A DNA stretch of 64,000 nt, taken from positions 1 to 64,000 of the forward strand of contig JAHRVB010000201.1 of the NCBI GenBank assembly GCA_019090895.1. The letters are read 5' to 3'. Below the pieces are notes generated by a model. It was given only the letters and a program-made list of their open reading frames with translations. It was not told the DNA's origin and did not search any database. The position numbers and the translations under genes are program-made. Position 1 is the stretch's first letter; each line of letters begins with the position of its first letter. This document shows positions 26,308-36,632 of the stretch, piece after piece. This stretch comes from Kangiellaceae bacterium (GTDB lineage Bacteria > Pseudomonadota > Gammaproteobacteria > Enterobacterales > Kangiellaceae).

Positions 26308-27483
26308 TCACTCGCCCTCTATCCCTTTTATCGGTTTAACCTCACCCCACTTTCTACAGCTAGGACATTGCCAAAAAAGAGTTTTCGAATCGAACCCACA
26401 TTGACGACAATGATAATTTGGTTTGTTTTTAAGCAATTGATTAACAACTTCAAATAACATCTCTAAACTGGGTTTAGCATTCTCGTTAGCATGTTGAATG
26501 TGTAACTTAATGAGTTTTAATAGACCTCGAATGGAAGGATGGGAATCCATTTTTTGGACAATAAAATCAGCCGCTTGTTTGTCACCTTGTTGTCGTTGTA
26601 ACGCATCGGCATAAGCCAAGATTGTTGAGTTTCCAGAACCATGAGAGAGTGCATCGCTAAGAAACTGCATTAAACCTTTATGATCACCCAGTTTTTCAAA
26701 ACTATTCGTCAGTGTATCGATAGCCTCAGTTAAAAAAGCAACATCTTGTTTTAACAACTCTCTATAACACTTGATAGCCTGTTTATAGCGAGCTTTCGAA
26801 TAATGGATTTCAGCACTTATTAACGTCGCTCTTACACAATTCTTATCTGCACTATAAGCTTTCTTTATATAATTTAAAGCATCTCGATAAACATTATCTT
26901 TCAGCGCGCTTTCTGCCAATTCACAGTAAAAATGGGAGATTTCAGCTTTATGATCTTGATTGCTTGGTGTGTCTAACCTGGCTGCCGTATTAATCGCATT
27001 GTTCCAGTCTTTAGTCTGCTGGTAGATGATTAAAAGTTGAGAAAGGCTGTCATTCTTATGGTTGAAATTAACTGACAATTCTTTGAATATATTCTCTGCA
27101 CGGTCTAGCAATCCTGCTCCCATATAATCATAGCCCAGCTCTAACAAAGCTTGTTTTCGATCATCTTGGCTTAAGGAAGGTCTTGCGATTAAGTTCTGAT
27201 GTATTCTGATAGCGCGATCTACTTCTCCTCTTTTACGAAACAAGTTTCCAAGCGCTAAGTGTGTTTCAACCGTTTCTGAGTCGATCTCCAACATGCTAAC
27301 AAATGTATCGATCGCTTTATCGGATTGTTCGTTTAAAAGGTAGTTAAGTCCTGTAAAATAAGTCTTTGATAGACCCTGACTACGCCCGGTTGAATTATTG
27401 GACTCACTTTTCTTACCATGGCGAAATCCAGTGTACCAAGCGACTGGTAGCAGTAGTATGAATATAAAAAGAATTTCATTCAT
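26308..27483 (-). CDS. lapB: Lipopolysaccharide assembly protein LapB
   Basis: A 391-residue protein. The ATG at 27483 gives the usual start (MNEILFIFILLLPVAWYTGF), an N-terminal membrane anchor. The middle is a series of tetratricopeptide repeats, and the C-terminus is a rubredoxin-like zinc ribbon (CRQC then CPSC). LapB with FtsH controls LpxC turnover and so the rate of lipopolysaccharide synthesis. The neighbours lapA upstream (61 bases) and pyrF downstream match the conserved order. Confidence 0.96.
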   Translation of the reverse strand: MNEILFIFILLLPVAWYTGFRHGKKSESNNSTGRSQGLSKTYFTGLNYLLNEQSDKAIDTFVSMLEIDSETVETHLALGNLFRKRGEVDRAIRIHQNLIARPSLSQDDRKQALLELGYDYMGAGLLDRAENIFKELSVNFNHKNDSLSQLLIIYQQTKDWNNAINTAARLDTPSNQDHKAEISHFYCELAESALKDNVYRDALNYIKKAYSADKNCVRATLISAEIHYSKARYKQAIKCYRELLKQDVAFLTEAIDTLTNSFEKLGDHKGLMQFLSDALSHGSGNSTILAYADALQRQQGDKQAADFIVQKMDSHPSIRGLLKLIKLHIQHANENAKPSLEMLFEVVNQLLKNKPNYHCRQCGFDSKTLFWQCPSCRKWGEVKPIKGIEGE

Positions 27484-27543
27484 GTTTAATGAAGACCATG
27501 AGTGATAAAACACATGAAATTAAAGATATGTAGATTACAGATT

Positions 27544-27930
27544 TTAATAGTCATTCTTGATCGGGAGCGAGCGTAAGTTAGACACTTCCTTTTCTTTTAT
27601 AGCCAGACTTCGTCTAGCGTTAGCCAACCGAATTTTGGTTGAAATCAAATTTGAAAAAAGAAATCCAAATCCAGTGAGCAACCCACCTATAAAAACACTG
27701 ACTAAAACCCAATTTAATGGCAGGTTGATGTTTCCTCCAAAATAATTGATTTCAACAGAAGCATCATTTTGCGCGAAAAATAGCGCGGAAATAACGAGAA
27801 CCAATATAAAAAGGATGGTTATGAGTAGCTTCTTCAACAGATGATACCTAGCAGTTGCAGTAGAAAATTTTGGCGTGTACTTTTGCACCAATGACATGCT
27901 AATTCTAACCCAGTAGATTATTTTACCCAA
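27544..27930 (-). CDS. lapA: Lipopolysaccharide assembly protein LapA
   Basis: A small protein with two membrane segments (KLLITILFILVLVISALFFAQN and LNWVLVSVFIGGLLTGFGFLF) and a short coiled segment at the end, matching the LapA domain. The listed start is the longest, a TTG; an ATG at 27897 or a TTG immediately before KKLLIT would give the family's normal length of about 95-110 residues, and the start is uncertain. LapA is thought to work with LapB in lipopolysaccharide assembly. It is separated from ihfB by a terminator-like hairpin. Confidence 0.85.
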   Translation of the reverse strand: MGKIIYWVRISMSLVQKYTPKFSTATARYHLLKKLLITILFILVLVISALFFAQNDASVEINYFGGNINLPLNWVLVSVFIGGLLTGFGFLFSNLISTKIRLANARRSLAIKEKEVSNLRSLPIKNDY

Positions 27931-28011
27931 GTAGATTAATCTAATTGATACTCGTTAACCGTCAATATGACTCAGTATTTAATGTTAATCGGTTATAGAA
28001 TAAATAGGCAT

Positions 28012-28038
28012 AAAAAAAGCACATCATCAGATATGCTT
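28012..28038 (-). terminator. Terminator after ihfB
   Basis: On the minus strand AAGCATAT (28038-28031) pairs with ATGTGCTT (28024-28017) with one G-T wobble and is followed by a run of seven T. It lies 26 bases past the ihfB stop and would reduce readthrough into lapA. Confidence 0.75.
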
Positions 28039-28064
28039 TCTAGATAGTCTTACTTTTAATACGG

Positions 28065-28358
28065 CTAATCCGCAGTAATACTCTCATTGACTCGATCTCT
28101 CAACTCTTTCCCCGGCTTGAAATGTGGTACGTACTTCCCTTCCAATTTAACAGATTGACCTGTTTTTGGGTTTCTTCCGACTCTAGGAGCTCGATAATGA
28201 AGAGAAAAACTCCCAAAGCCACGAATTTCTATTCTTTCCCCTTGAGCAAGAGACTGAGCCATATGCTCGAGTAAATTTTTTACGACTAACTCCACGTCCT
28301 TTAAGGATAATTGTGTTTGCCTAGCGGCTAGCCTTTCTATTAACTCAGACTTTGTCAT
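28065..28358 (-). CDS. ihfB: Integration host factor subunit beta
   Basis: A 97-residue member of the HU/IHF family. It begins [11 protein letters not shown], has the beta-arm segment [10 protein letters not shown] and the DNA-intercalating P in that arm, and ends [12 protein letters not shown]. The beta assignment rests on its place directly downstream of rpsA, the conserved arrangement, and on the IEIRGFGSF segment typical of IhfB. It bends DNA as a heterodimer with IhfA. Confidence 0.96.
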   Translation of the reverse strand: MTKSELIERLAARQTQLSLKDVELVVKNLLEHMAQSLAQGERIEIRGFGSFSLHYRAPRVGRNPKTGQSVKLEGKYVPHFKPGKELRDRVNESITAD

Positions 28359-28431
28359 TCAGACATTCCTTCATAATGTAAGAAGCAAATAAACTATTGA
28401 TAGTACAATAGTCAATTTATCACCAAAAAGC

Positions 28432-28474
28432 AAAAAAAAATGTCCAAAATCAATAGATTAAGGACATTTTTTAA
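28432..28474 (-). terminator. Terminator between rpsA and ihfB
   Basis: On the minus strand AAAAAATGTCC pairs with GGACATTTTTT across a 16-base loop, with a T-rich tract after the stem (about 28440-28432). It lies 43 bases past the rpsA stop. Because the stem also has A residues before it, it may act in both directions. Confidence 0.75.
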
Positions 28475-28516
28475 AACAAAACTAGCCTAATTAGTTGTAA
28501 ACTAGGTGAGGAATAA

Positions 28517-30190
28517 TTAATCCTGGTCTAGCTGTTCTTTTAACAAATCACCCAATGTAGCAGGCGCATTACTTTCGCCGTCTTTACTAAATTCTGCGAC
28601 AGCTTCTGCTTCTTCTTGCTTATATTTTGCTTTGATAGACAATGTTATGCCACGATTTTTCTTGTCTACAGCTGTAAATTTAGCTTCAACTGTATCGCCT
28701 TCTTTAAAGTGTTTCGTTGCATCTTCTACTCTTTCTTCACTGATTTCAGCAGCTCTTAAATATCCTTCAACATTATCGGTTAAAATGATTTTCGCGCCTT
28801 TTGCATCAACACTAACAACAGTTCCAGTAACAATAGTGCCTTTAGCGTTCTCTGCAATAAATTGCGCAAATGGGTCAGACTCAACTTGTTTGATACCCAG
28901 TGAAATACGCTCTCTTTCTGCATCTACAGAAAGAACAACGGCTTCTACTTCGTCGCCTTTGTTAAATTCTCTTACTGCTTCTTCGCCTGTTAGTGACCAA
29001 GAAATATCAGATAAATGCACTAAACCGTCAATGCCGCCTTCTAAACCGATAAAGATACCGAAGTCAGTAATCGATTTGATGTTTCCAGCGACCTTATCAT
29101 TCTTGTTGAATTTACTTGCAAACTCGCTCCAAGGATTAGCAATACATTGCTTAAGACCAAGAGAAATTCGACGACGCTCTTCATCAATATCAAGAACCAT
29201 GACTTCAACTTCATCACCTAAGTTAACAACTTTGCTTGGGTGGATATTTTTGTTAGTCCAATCCATTTCAGATACATGAACGAGGCCTTCAACACCTTCT
29301 TCAATTTCTACAAAACAACCATAATCAGTAAGATTGGTCACTCTTCCGAATAAACGCGCGCCTTCTGGGTAACGTCGGTTCAAATCAGCCCATGGATCTT
29401 CGCCAAGTTGTTTAATTCCAAGTGATACTCGTGAACGTTCACGATCATATTTAAGTACTTTGACGTCAATCTCATCACCAACTTGTACAACTTCAGATGG
29501 ATGCTTAACACGTTTCCAAGCCATATCTGTGATATGTAGTAATCCGTCAACACCACCTAAGTCTACGAATGCACCGTAATCTGTAAGGTTTTTAACAATA
29601 CCTTTAGCAACAGCACCTTCTTCTAGTTTCTCTAATAATTCTTCTCTTTCAGCAGAATTTTCAGCTTCTATAACTTGACGACGAGATACAACGACATTGT
29701 TTCTCTTCTGATCGAGTTTGATAACCTTAAATTCTAGGTCTTTACCTTCAAGATGTGCTGTGTCACGAACTGGGCGTACATCAACTAAAGAGCCCGGCAG
29801 AAATGCGCGTACATCTTTGATTTCGACAGTGAATCCACCTTTAACTTTACCAGTGATAACACCAATAACAGTATCATTAGCTTCACAAGCTTTTTCCAAC
29901 TCTACCCATGTCGCAAAGCGCTTAGCTTTTTCACGTGATAATTGAGTAGTACCGTATCCATCTTCAATAGCATCGAGTGCGACATCAACAGAATCGCCTA
30001 CTTCAACTTCAACTTCACCCTTTTCGTTTAAGAACTGGCTAATTGAAATAACGCCTTCAGATTTTAAACCAGCATTAACAGTTACAGTTTCACTATCAAT
30101 CGCTACTACGGTTCCAGATACAATTGCGCCAGGGCGCATCTCAGTTTCTTTGATACTCTGTTCAAATAACTCTGCGAAATTTTCGCTCAT
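28517..30190 (-). CDS. rpsA: 30S ribosomal protein S1
   Basis: A 557-residue protein, the same length as E. coli S1, built of six S1 motifs. Four near-identical repeats in the C-terminal half show [18 protein letters not shown] and [19 protein letters not shown] type segments. The first two motifs are the ribosome-binding, diverged ones. S1 binds mRNA leaders at initiation. It is preceded by cmk and followed by ihfB, as in most gammaproteobacteria. It probably has its own promoter in the 282-base gap upstream. Confidence 0.98.
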   Translation of the reverse strand: MSENFAELFEQSIKETEMRPGAIVSGTVVAIDSETVTVNAGLKSEGVISISQFLNEKGEVEVEVGDSVDVALDAIEDGYGTTQLSREKAKRFATWVELEKACEANDTVIGVITGKVKGGFTVEIKDVRAFLPGSLVDVRPVRDTAHLEGKDLEFKVIKLDQKRNNVVVSRRQVIEAENSAEREELLEKLEEGAVAKGIVKNLTDYGAFVDLGGVDGLLHITDMAWKRVKHPSEVVQVGDEIDVKVLKYDRERSRVSLGIKQLGEDPWADLNRRYPEGARLFGRVTNLTDYGCFVEIEEGVEGLVHVSEMDWTNKNIHPSKVVNLGDEVEVMVLDIDEERRRISLGLKQCIANPWSEFASKFNKNDKVAGNIKSITDFGIFIGLEGGIDGLVHLSDISWSLTGEEAVREFNKGDEVEAVVLSVDAERERISLGIKQVESDPFAQFIAENAKGTIVTGTVVSVDAKGAKIILTDNVEGYLRAAEISEERVEDATKHFKEGDTVEAKFTAVDKKNRGITLSIKAKYKQEEAEAVAEFSKDGESNAPATLGDLLKEQLDQD

Positions 30191-30357
30191 CTTAATTTAC
30201 CTAAAAAACAAAACGACATTCTGCTATAAAAACAATGTTTTATATTAAATATGGTCTTGTAAGTTACAAACTCCAAAATACATCCGGTAATTTTGGGATT
30301 ATTAATAAAAGTCAGTTAATTCCTTTAACTAACATAAAGAGCCTATACCCACTAATG

Positions 30358-30386
30358 AGTTTAGACGTGTCCAAAAACATAATCAA
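30358..30386 (-). promoter_or_regulatory. Candidate rpsA promoter
   Basis: On the minus strand TTGATT (30386-30381) and TAAACT (30363-30358) are separated by 17 bases, 168 bases before the rpsA start. A hairpin AAGACC-N7-GGTCTT (30405-30423) lies just upstream, between cmk and this promoter, without a T run. Confidence 0.4.
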
Positions 30387-30472
30387 AATCTTGCTTATCT
30401 CGATAAGACCATTAACAGGTCTTACCCAAACGAAATTTTCAAACCCCACTCATTTAAAACCACTAAATGACT

Positions 30473-31192
30473 TCATTTCGATGTGAAATTCGGTGCTTTT
30501 TCTCTAATGTATTCAAGTACTTGTTCAAATACTTGTTCTATATTTAATTCTGAACTATCAACAATAAAAGCGTCTGCTGCAGGCACTAAAGGGGCTACAG
30601 GACGCATTTGGTCGCGCTTATCGCGCGCTTGTATGCTCAATAAAAGCGCGCGCATGTTAGCACCAACGCCTTGTTTTATCAACTGTTCATAGCGTCTTTT
30701 TGCTCTGCATTCGGCGCTAGCGGTAAGGAATATTTTAATCACTGCATGCTTAAAAACCACAGTTCCCATATCTCGACCATCTGCAATTAATCCTGGCGCG
30801 ATAGCAAAATCTTTTTGTCGCGCTAACAAAGCATCTCTCACTGCCGGAATTGCAGCTACTTTAGAAGCGGCTTGACCCGCATCATCTGTACGAATACTCT
30901 TTGCGAGATTTTCTCCATTTAGAAAAGGTTCGACCTGCTTAGACTGTTGGTTCACTTTAAAATCAACATCCAAACTTCTCGCAGTCAAAGTGATTTTTTC
31001 GCCGCTCTCATTAGAAAGCTCATCGACCGTCAGATCAATCCCTTCTAGTTGTGAAGCTACGCCCAATATTCGGTATAGGGCACCGCTATCCAAGATATTC
31101 CAATCGAAATATTCAGCAAGTAGCTGAGTGAGAGTCCCCTTTCCAGCCCCAGAGGGCCCGTCGACCGTAATTATATTCGTGGTGTTACACAT
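30473..31192 (-). CDS. cmk: Cytidylate kinase
   Basis: A 239-residue kinase phosphorylating CMP and dCMP. The P-loop is GPSGAGKGTL, the CMP-binding region has DSGALYR and DGRDMGTVVF, and the lid carries the RRYEQL and RDKRD segments. The conserved neighbours are hisC upstream (31 bases) and rpsA downstream. Between hisC and cmk, many gammaproteobacteria carry tyrA-aroA or aroA; here nothing intervenes. Confidence 0.97.
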   Translation of the reverse strand: MCNTTNIITVDGPSGAGKGTLTQLLAEYFDWNILDSGALYRILGVASQLEGIDLTVDELSNESGEKITLTARSLDVDFKVNQQSKQVEPFLNGENLAKSIRTDDAGQAASKVAAIPAVRDALLARQKDFAIAPGLIADGRDMGTVVFKHAVIKIFLTASAECRAKRRYEQLIKQGVGANMRALLLSIQARDKRDQMRPVAPLVPAADAFIVDSSELNIEQVFEQVLEYIREKAPNFTSK

Positions 31193-31223
31193 AAACTAGA
31201 TTTGCCTGACTTAACTAAAATAC

Positions 31224-32324
31224 TCAACTTAAAATTTGAGTAAGGGAATCGACGTATTTTTGATTTTCGAACTCTAATCCGATGCTAATTCTTAAATGAT
31301 TGGGCATCGAATAATTTGCAACAGGCCTAACGATAACGCCTTTAAGCAGCAATTTTTGGTAAATTGGCATTGCATTTTGCCCCATATCAACGGTAAGGAA
31401 ATTACCGGCCGAGGGGATATATTTCAGATCTAGCTCTTCACAATTTCCAATTAACTGCTGCATTCCACCTTTGTTCACTTCAATTGCTTTTTGTAAGTAA
31501 GCCTCATCATTCAAAACTGCAATCCCAGCGGCCAACGAGAAACTATTAACATTAAATGGCTGACGAACTCTATTTAGTAAGCCACAGATTTCCTCACTGG
31601 TTACTGCATAGCCAAGTCTCAACGATGCCAAACCATATGCTTTGGAAAATGTTCTTGTCACGACCAGATTTTCGAACTCGCTTAACCATTCAATGGTGTT
31701 TGGTATGGAATCATCCGTCACATATTCGGTGTAGGCTTCATCAATGACCACAATTACATTCTTCGGTACTTTTCTGACAAATGCTTTTAATTCCGACTCT
31801 CCAAGCCACGTTCCTGTTGGGTTGTTTGGATTGGCAACAAAAATCATCCGTGTTTTATCGGTGATAGCTTCAAGCATTTTTGGTAGATCATTGCCCCATT
31901 CTTTTGCTGGAACTTCGACCAAAGTTGCTCCCAGTGATTGGGCGACTATCGGATAGACACAAAATGCATGCTGCGCAAAAATGACTTCATGATGAGACTG
32001 AACATATACTTTCGCTATCATCTCTAATACATCATTTGAGCCGTTTCCTAGAGTGATTTGGTTTGGGCTAACATCAATTTTTTCACTGATTGCAGCTTTC
32101 AAATAATGGCCGTTTGCATCGGGATAACGGCAACCATCTGTAAACTCCTTTTCTATCGCTATTTTTACTTGCTCACTTAGGCCAATAGGGTTCTCGTTAC
32201 TAGCAAGTTTAACAATATTAGAAATCCCCAGCTCTCTTTCGAGCTCGCTCACTGGCTTACCTGCAAGATAGGGGTGTAATTTTTGAATACCTGGATTGGC
32301 TAATTCGAAATAGTCGCAAGACAT
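31224..32324 (-). CDS. hisC: Histidinol-phosphate aminotransferase
   Basis: A 366-residue PLP enzyme of the HisC type. Features are ASNENPIGLS near the N-terminus, ANPNNPTGTW, the PLP lysine in TRTFSKAYGLASLRLGY, and NHLRISIG at the end. It can serve in histidine synthesis and, in this genomic setting, as an aromatic amino-acid transaminase (the HisC2 situation in Pseudomonas). No other his gene is in the window. It lies 108 bases downstream of serC and 31 bases upstream of cmk. Confidence 0.93.
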   Translation of the reverse strand: MSCDYFELANPGIQKLHPYLAGKPVSELERELGISNIVKLASNENPIGLSEQVKIAIEKEFTDGCRYPDANGHYLKAAISEKIDVSPNQITLGNGSNDVLEMIAKVYVQSHHEVIFAQHAFCVYPIVAQSLGATLVEVPAKEWGNDLPKMLEAITDKTRMIFVANPNNPTGTWLGESELKAFVRKVPKNVIVVIDEAYTEYVTDDSIPNTIEWLSEFENLVVTRTFSKAYGLASLRLGYAVTSEEICGLLNRVRQPFNVNSFSLAAGIAVLNDEAYLQKAIEVNKGGMQQLIGNCEELDLKYIPSAGNFLTVDMGQNAMPIYQKLLLKGVIVRPVANYSMPNHLRISIGLEFENQKYVDSLTQILS

Positions 32325-32432
32325 AAATCCACCTTGATGTTAATTAGCTCCCGGCTACGAACCGGTGAGCCATTCAGTTTAGTGATAGATAAAGAGGGTT
32401 GTATTTTAGTGCGTTTAAATACCAGAAAATAA

Positions 32433-33524
32433 CTACCCGTAAGAACGCTTAAACTCTTTCATAAATTCTGTGAGCGATGCCACACCATCGAGCGGAATTG
32501 CATTATATAGACTCGCCCGCATTCCGCCAACAGAACGATGCCCTTCCAAACCGACCAATTTATTTTCCTTAGCTTCTTGTAAAAATAAACTATTGAGTGA
32601 ATCATCTTTTAACATAAATGGAATATTCATTCGTGAGCGATCTTTCACCGCAATAGGATTACGATAAAAGTCATCTTGATCTATACAGGAATACAGCAAT
32701 TGGGATTTCTCAATCGCTGCGCGCTCCATGGCTTCGACGCCGCCCTGCTCTATTAACCAATCGAACACTAATCCAGCTAAATACCACGAGTATGTGGCTG
32801 GTGTGTTTATCATAGACCCGTTCTTAGCTTGTGCTTCGTAGTTAAATACACTCGGTGCATTTTCGAACTGCATACGGCTAAACATTTCTCGTTTAACAAT
32901 AACAATGGTCAATCCAGCAGGACCTATATTTTTTTGTGCACCTGCATAAATAAAATCAAAATCAGCTATATCAACTTGCTCAGATAAAATACAAGAAGAC
33001 AAGTCGGCAACTAGAGCCCCTTCACTAGAAGGTATATTTCGATACCAAAGACCTTCGATGGTTTCATTGGGTGTGTAATGAGTATAAGCAGCGCCGTGCA
33101 AGCGTTCAACCTTATCTAACTCGAGAAGTGAACGATTCCCATCGGCATCGATTTCCATCATATTAATTGCCTTAATATCACCAAATCGTGTTGCTTCTTT
33201 CGCTGCTTTATTACTCCAAATCCCGTTACACAAGTATTCGGCTTGATTACCAGAATGCAGTAACGACATAGGAATATTTGAAAATTGCAATGTAGCACCA
33301 CCATGCAAAAATAACACAGCATGCTCATCACCAATATTTAGTAATTCCCTGAAATTTGCTTCAGCCGCATCTGCCATCGCTTGGTATTCAGCCGAACGAT
33401 GGCTAATTTCCATCACAGAGACACCAAGTCCCTGCCAATCCAGCAACTCGACCTGTGCTTTTTCAAGCACCTGCCTAGGCAAAGCTGCAGGCCCCGCGCA
33501 AAAATTGTAAGTGGGATTACTCAC
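32433..33524 (-). CDS. serC: Phosphoserine aminotransferase
   Basis: A 363-residue enzyme of serine and pyridoxal phosphate synthesis. The GTG at 33524 gives the canonical N-terminus ([16 protein letters not shown]), and AAGGAAG lies 5 bases before it. The PLP lysine is in [19 protein letters not shown]. Its first 8 bases overlap the end of gyrA (GTGAGTAA), implying translational coupling. The longer ATG frame further upstream is wholly inside gyrA and is not needed. Confidence 0.96.
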   Translation of the reverse strand: MSNPTYNFCAGPAALPRQVLEKAQVELLDWQGLGVSVMEISHRSAEYQAMADAAEANFRELLNIGDEHAVLFLHGGATLQFSNIPMSLLHSGNQAEYLCNGIWSNKAAKEATRFGDIKAINMMEIDADGNRSLLELDKVERLHGAAYTHYTPNETIEGLWYRNIPSSEGALVADLSSCILSEQVDIADFDFIYAGAQKNIGPAGLTIVIVKREMFSRMQFENAPSVFNYEAQAKNGSMINTPATYSWYLAGLVFDWLIEQGGVEAMERAAIEKSQLLYSCIDQDDFYRNPIAVKDRSRMNIPFMLKDDSLNSLFLQEAKENKLVGLEGHRSVGGMRASLYNAIPLDGVASLTEFMKEFKRSYG

Positions 33525-36174
33525 TTGAACTTCCTTCGTCAGCATCATCCTGCGATGCTTCATTCGCACTATCTACTGGTTTTCCCTCACTGCTTAGTGT
33601 ATTGGGTGTATCTGTAGAGCCTTCAGAATCTTCTTCTTGCTCAGTTTCGAGTTCATCGATTCTTTGTAAACCAACGAGAGTTTCGTCCTCTTGTAAACGA
33701 ATAAGGCGAACACCTTGAGTGTTTCTTCCCATAATACGAATTTCGTCAACACGAGTACGAACTAACGTGCCGCCTTTACTAATCAGCATAATCTCATCGC
33801 CATCTTCGACTCGTACAGCACTGATCGCTTTTCCGTTCCTTTCGCTCAAAGTAATGGAAATAACGCCTTGTCCACCGCGACCTCGAACAGGATGTTCAGT
33901 CATATTTGTTCTTTTTCCGTACCCATTTTCAGTTACCGTCAGAATTTGACTGTTATCATCTGCACGAACTAACGCGATCACTTGATTTTCTTCCGCTATC
34001 CGCATACCGCGCACACCACGAGCTGTTCGCCCCATTTGTCTTACGTTGCTTTCATGGAATCGTATAACTTTTCCTGCATCGCTAAACAGCATCAACTCAT
34101 CTTCACCATTGGTTACAACAGTACCGATTAACTCATCACCTTCATCTAACCTCAGAGCGATAATTCCATTAGATCTTGGTCGAGAGAACTGCTCAAGGGA
34201 GGTTTTCTTAACGGTTCCACTAGAGGTCGCCATAAATACAAACTCATCTTCTTTGTATTCTTTTACTTGTAGAATACTAGTGATTCGCTCGCCCTCATCT
34301 AATGGAAGAATATTGACGATTGGTTTACCTCTCGCTCCCCGACTTGCGAGTGGTAGCTCAAACGTACGTAACCAATAGACTTTACCGACGCTAGAGAAAC
34401 ATAAAATAGTTGCATGGGTTGAAACGACCAGCAATTTCTCAATGAAATCTTCTTCTTTCATTTTAGTTGCAGACTTACCCTTTCCACCTCTTCGTTGCGC
34501 TTCGTATAGCGCTAGTGGTTGATATTTGACATAGCCTTCATGGGACAAAGTCACCACTACGTCTTCTTCAGGGATTAAGTCTTCAATCAACAAATCAGCT
34601 GAACTATTGGTAATCTCGGTGCGTCTCTCGTCACCAAAACTTTCCTGAATTTCAACTAGTTCTTCTCGAATGACTTCCATCAATCGAACGATACTATTGA
34701 GTATTTCTAACAATTCTGCGATAAGAGCAATTAGGCCCTTGTAATCGTTGATTATTTTCTCATGCTCTAAACCTGTCAATTTATGCAGTTTTAAATCTAA
34801 GATTGCTTGTGCTTGAACAGGAGATAAATGATATTCTCCGTCAATCAGTCCGTGTTTATCGTCTAAGTCATCCGGACGGCATGCGTCAGATCCGGCGCTA
34901 TCTAGCATTGCTAGAATGGCACTAGCGTCCCACCCTTTAGCAACTAATTGCTCTTTAGCTGTCGCAGGGCTTTCCGCTTTTTTGATTAACTCAATAATTT
35001 CATCAATATTAGCCAATGCGAGCGCCAATCCTTCTAGCACATGCGCTTTTTCTCTTGCTTTGCGCAGGTCAAAAATAGTTCTACGTATAACAACTTCTTT
35101 TCTGTGTTTGACAAAAGCTTCTAACATTTCTTTAAGTGTAAAGAGCTTTGGTTGCCGATCTTGCAATGCAACCATATTGATACCAAACACTGTTTGCATT
35201 TGAGATTGGGAATAAAGATTATTCATCAAAACTTCGGCATTTTCACCACGGCGAAGCTCAATGACCATTCTCATTCCATCTTTATCGGATTCATCTCTTA
35301 ATCCGGTGACACCTTCTATTTTCTTATCTTTTACAAGCTCTGCTATTTTCTCTATTAGCCGTGCTTTATTAACTTGGTAAGGCAGTTCGGTAACCACAAT
35401 ACTTTCTTTGCTATTCTTAGGATCCGTTTCGATATGGTGACGCGCACGAATATAGATCCTACCTTTACCCGTTTGATAAGCTTGTAATATTCCAGCTCGA
35501 CCATTAATGATTCCTTCGGTAGGAAAATCAGGTCCAGGAATAAATTCCATAATTTCTTCTAATGTGAGCTCTGGATTTTCTATCAGCGCTAAGCACGCTC
35601 CAATGACTTCATTCATATTGTGAGGCGGAATATTAGTTGCCATTCCAACAGCAATACCTGAAGACCCATTAACTAATAGATTGGGTACACGAGTAGGTAG
35701 AACTTGTGGTTCAGATTCTGAACCATCATAGTTCTCGTCCCAGTCGACGGTTTCTTTGTCAAGGTCGCTGAGCAATTGATGAGCCAGCTTATCCATTCGA
35801 ACTTCGGTATAGCGCATTGCAGCCGGAGAATCCCCATCTACAGACCCGAAATTCCCTTGACCATCAACAAGCATATAACGCAGCGAAAAAGGTTGGGCCA
35901 TTCGAACAATGGTATCGTAGACAGCAGTATCACCATGAGGATGGTACTTACCGATCACATCACCAACTACACGAGCCGATTTTTTATAGGGCTTGTTATA
36001 GTCATTAGACAAGACATTCATTGCGAACAAAACACGTCGATGCACGGGCTTTAAACCGTCTCTCACATCTGGAAGTGCACGCCCTACGATTACACTCATC
36101 GCATAGTCGAGATAGGAGACTTTTAATTCGTCTTCAATGTTGATTGGTAGAACTTCTTTTGCGAACTCACCCAT
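33517..36174 (-). CDS. gyrA: DNA gyrase subunit A
   Basis: An 885-residue GyrA. The catalytic tyrosine is Y122 (AAMRYTEVR). The quinolone-resistance region reads [10 protein letters not shown], with Thr at position 83 and Asp at 87; Thr83 is a natural residue in several genera and not by itself a resistance change. The C-terminal GyrA box is QRRGGKGKS. The last 35 or so residues are an acidic, Ser-rich tail. It introduces negative supercoils with GyrB. The region upstream carries a perfect 15-bp palindrome, and serC overlaps its 3' end. Confidence 0.99.
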   Translation of the reverse strand: MGEFAKEVLPINIEDELKVSYLDYAMSVIVGRALPDVRDGLKPVHRRVLFAMNVLSNDYNKPYKKSARVVGDVIGKYHPHGDTAVYDTIVRMAQPFSLRYMLVDGQGNFGSVDGDSPAAMRYTEVRMDKLAHQLLSDLDKETVDWDENYDGSESEPQVLPTRVPNLLVNGSSGIAVGMATNIPPHNMNEVIGACLALIENPELTLEEIMEFIPGPDFPTEGIINGRAGILQAYQTGKGRIYIRARHHIETDPKNSKESIVVTELPYQVNKARLIEKIAELVKDKKIEGVTGLRDESDKDGMRMVIELRRGENAEVLMNNLYSQSQMQTVFGINMVALQDRQPKLFTLKEMLEAFVKHRKEVVIRRTIFDLRKAREKAHVLEGLALALANIDEIIELIKKAESPATAKEQLVAKGWDASAILAMLDSAGSDACRPDDLDDKHGLIDGEYHLSPVQAQAILDLKLHKLTGLEHEKIINDYKGLIALIAELLEILNSIVRLMEVIREELVEIQESFGDERRTEITNSSADLLIEDLIPEEDVVVTLSHEGYVKYQPLALYEAQRRGGKGKSATKMKEEDFIEKLLVVSTHATILCFSSVGKVYWLRTFELPLASRGARGKPIVNILPLDEGERITSILQVKEYKEDEFVFMATSSGTVKKTSLEQFSRPRSNGIIALRLDEGDELIGTVVTNGEDELMLFSDAGKVIRFHESNVRQMGRTARGVRGMRIAEENQVIALVRADDNSQILTVTENGYGKRTNMTEHPVRGRGGQGVISITLSERNGKAISAVRVEDGDEIMLISKGGTLVRTRVDEIRIMGRNTQGVRLIRLQEDETLVGLQRIDELETEQEEDSEGSTDTPNTLSSEGKPVDSANEASQDDADEGSSSE

Positions 36175-36632
36175 AAACAGCCATTATTCCTTATCTTATT
36201 GATTTTTTTGGTCTTAATTGGCAATATCCATCGATATTAAACCCGCCAACTAAACACCCATATGGAATTATTTGCAAGCCATGCGATAAACGCATTAGCA
36301 GCCAAATTTTAGCCGCAAATGATACCATAAAAACTAGTACTAAGATGAACAATATTTCATTCAAATTCGATATTCGCCAGTAGTTTGATTAATCGCTGAA
36401 CAGGCTGTTCAAATAGTAACCAGAGAGATGGTGTTTTCAATCGATTTCGCTTTGTTTCTAAACAAAAAACGAGTCACTTTGTGGTTAGCTTAGAACCCGT
36501 CCTGGACACTATTTAAGCTATTGTTTTCAGAGTCGACAAACAAATATAACATTTAACTACAGACAGAGCTTGAAACTCAGTAGAATGCGAGTTTCTAGCC
36601 AAACAAAATTAAACAGACTTCGGAATATTAAA
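36175..36632. other. Divergent intergenic region between gyrA and mtaD
   Basis: These 458 bases contain no convincing gene, only short frames such as one of 21 codons near 36429. Two dyads stand out: ATGCG-N5-CGCAT (36281-36295) and the perfect 15-bp palindrome TGAACAGGCTGTTCA (36397-36411). Promoters for both flanking genes must be here, but I could not assign them with confidence. Confidence 0.5.
36397..36411. promoter_or_regulatory. Perfect 15-bp palindrome upstream of gyrA and mtaD
   Basis: TGAACAG-G-CTGTTCA is a perfect dyad with 7-base arms. It is 223 bases before gyrA and 222 bases before mtaD, close to the midpoint of the gap. It resembles an operator for a helix-turn-helix dimer, but no regulator is identified. 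Confidence 0.4.

Noticed and set aside
28632-29279. A 215-codon plus-strand frame inside rpsA
   Set aside because: It is a shadow of the S1 repeats; the Ser/Thr-rich product reflects antisense reading of repeat codons.
33524-33569. Longer start for serC from an ATG inside gyrA
   Set aside because: The GTG at 33524 has a strong ribosome-binding site and gives the conserved N-terminus; the extension has no family support.
36281-36295. ATGCG-N5-CGCAT dyad upstream of gyrA as a terminator
   Set aside because: No T run follows and no gene ends nearby; kept only as a remark in the intergenic entry.
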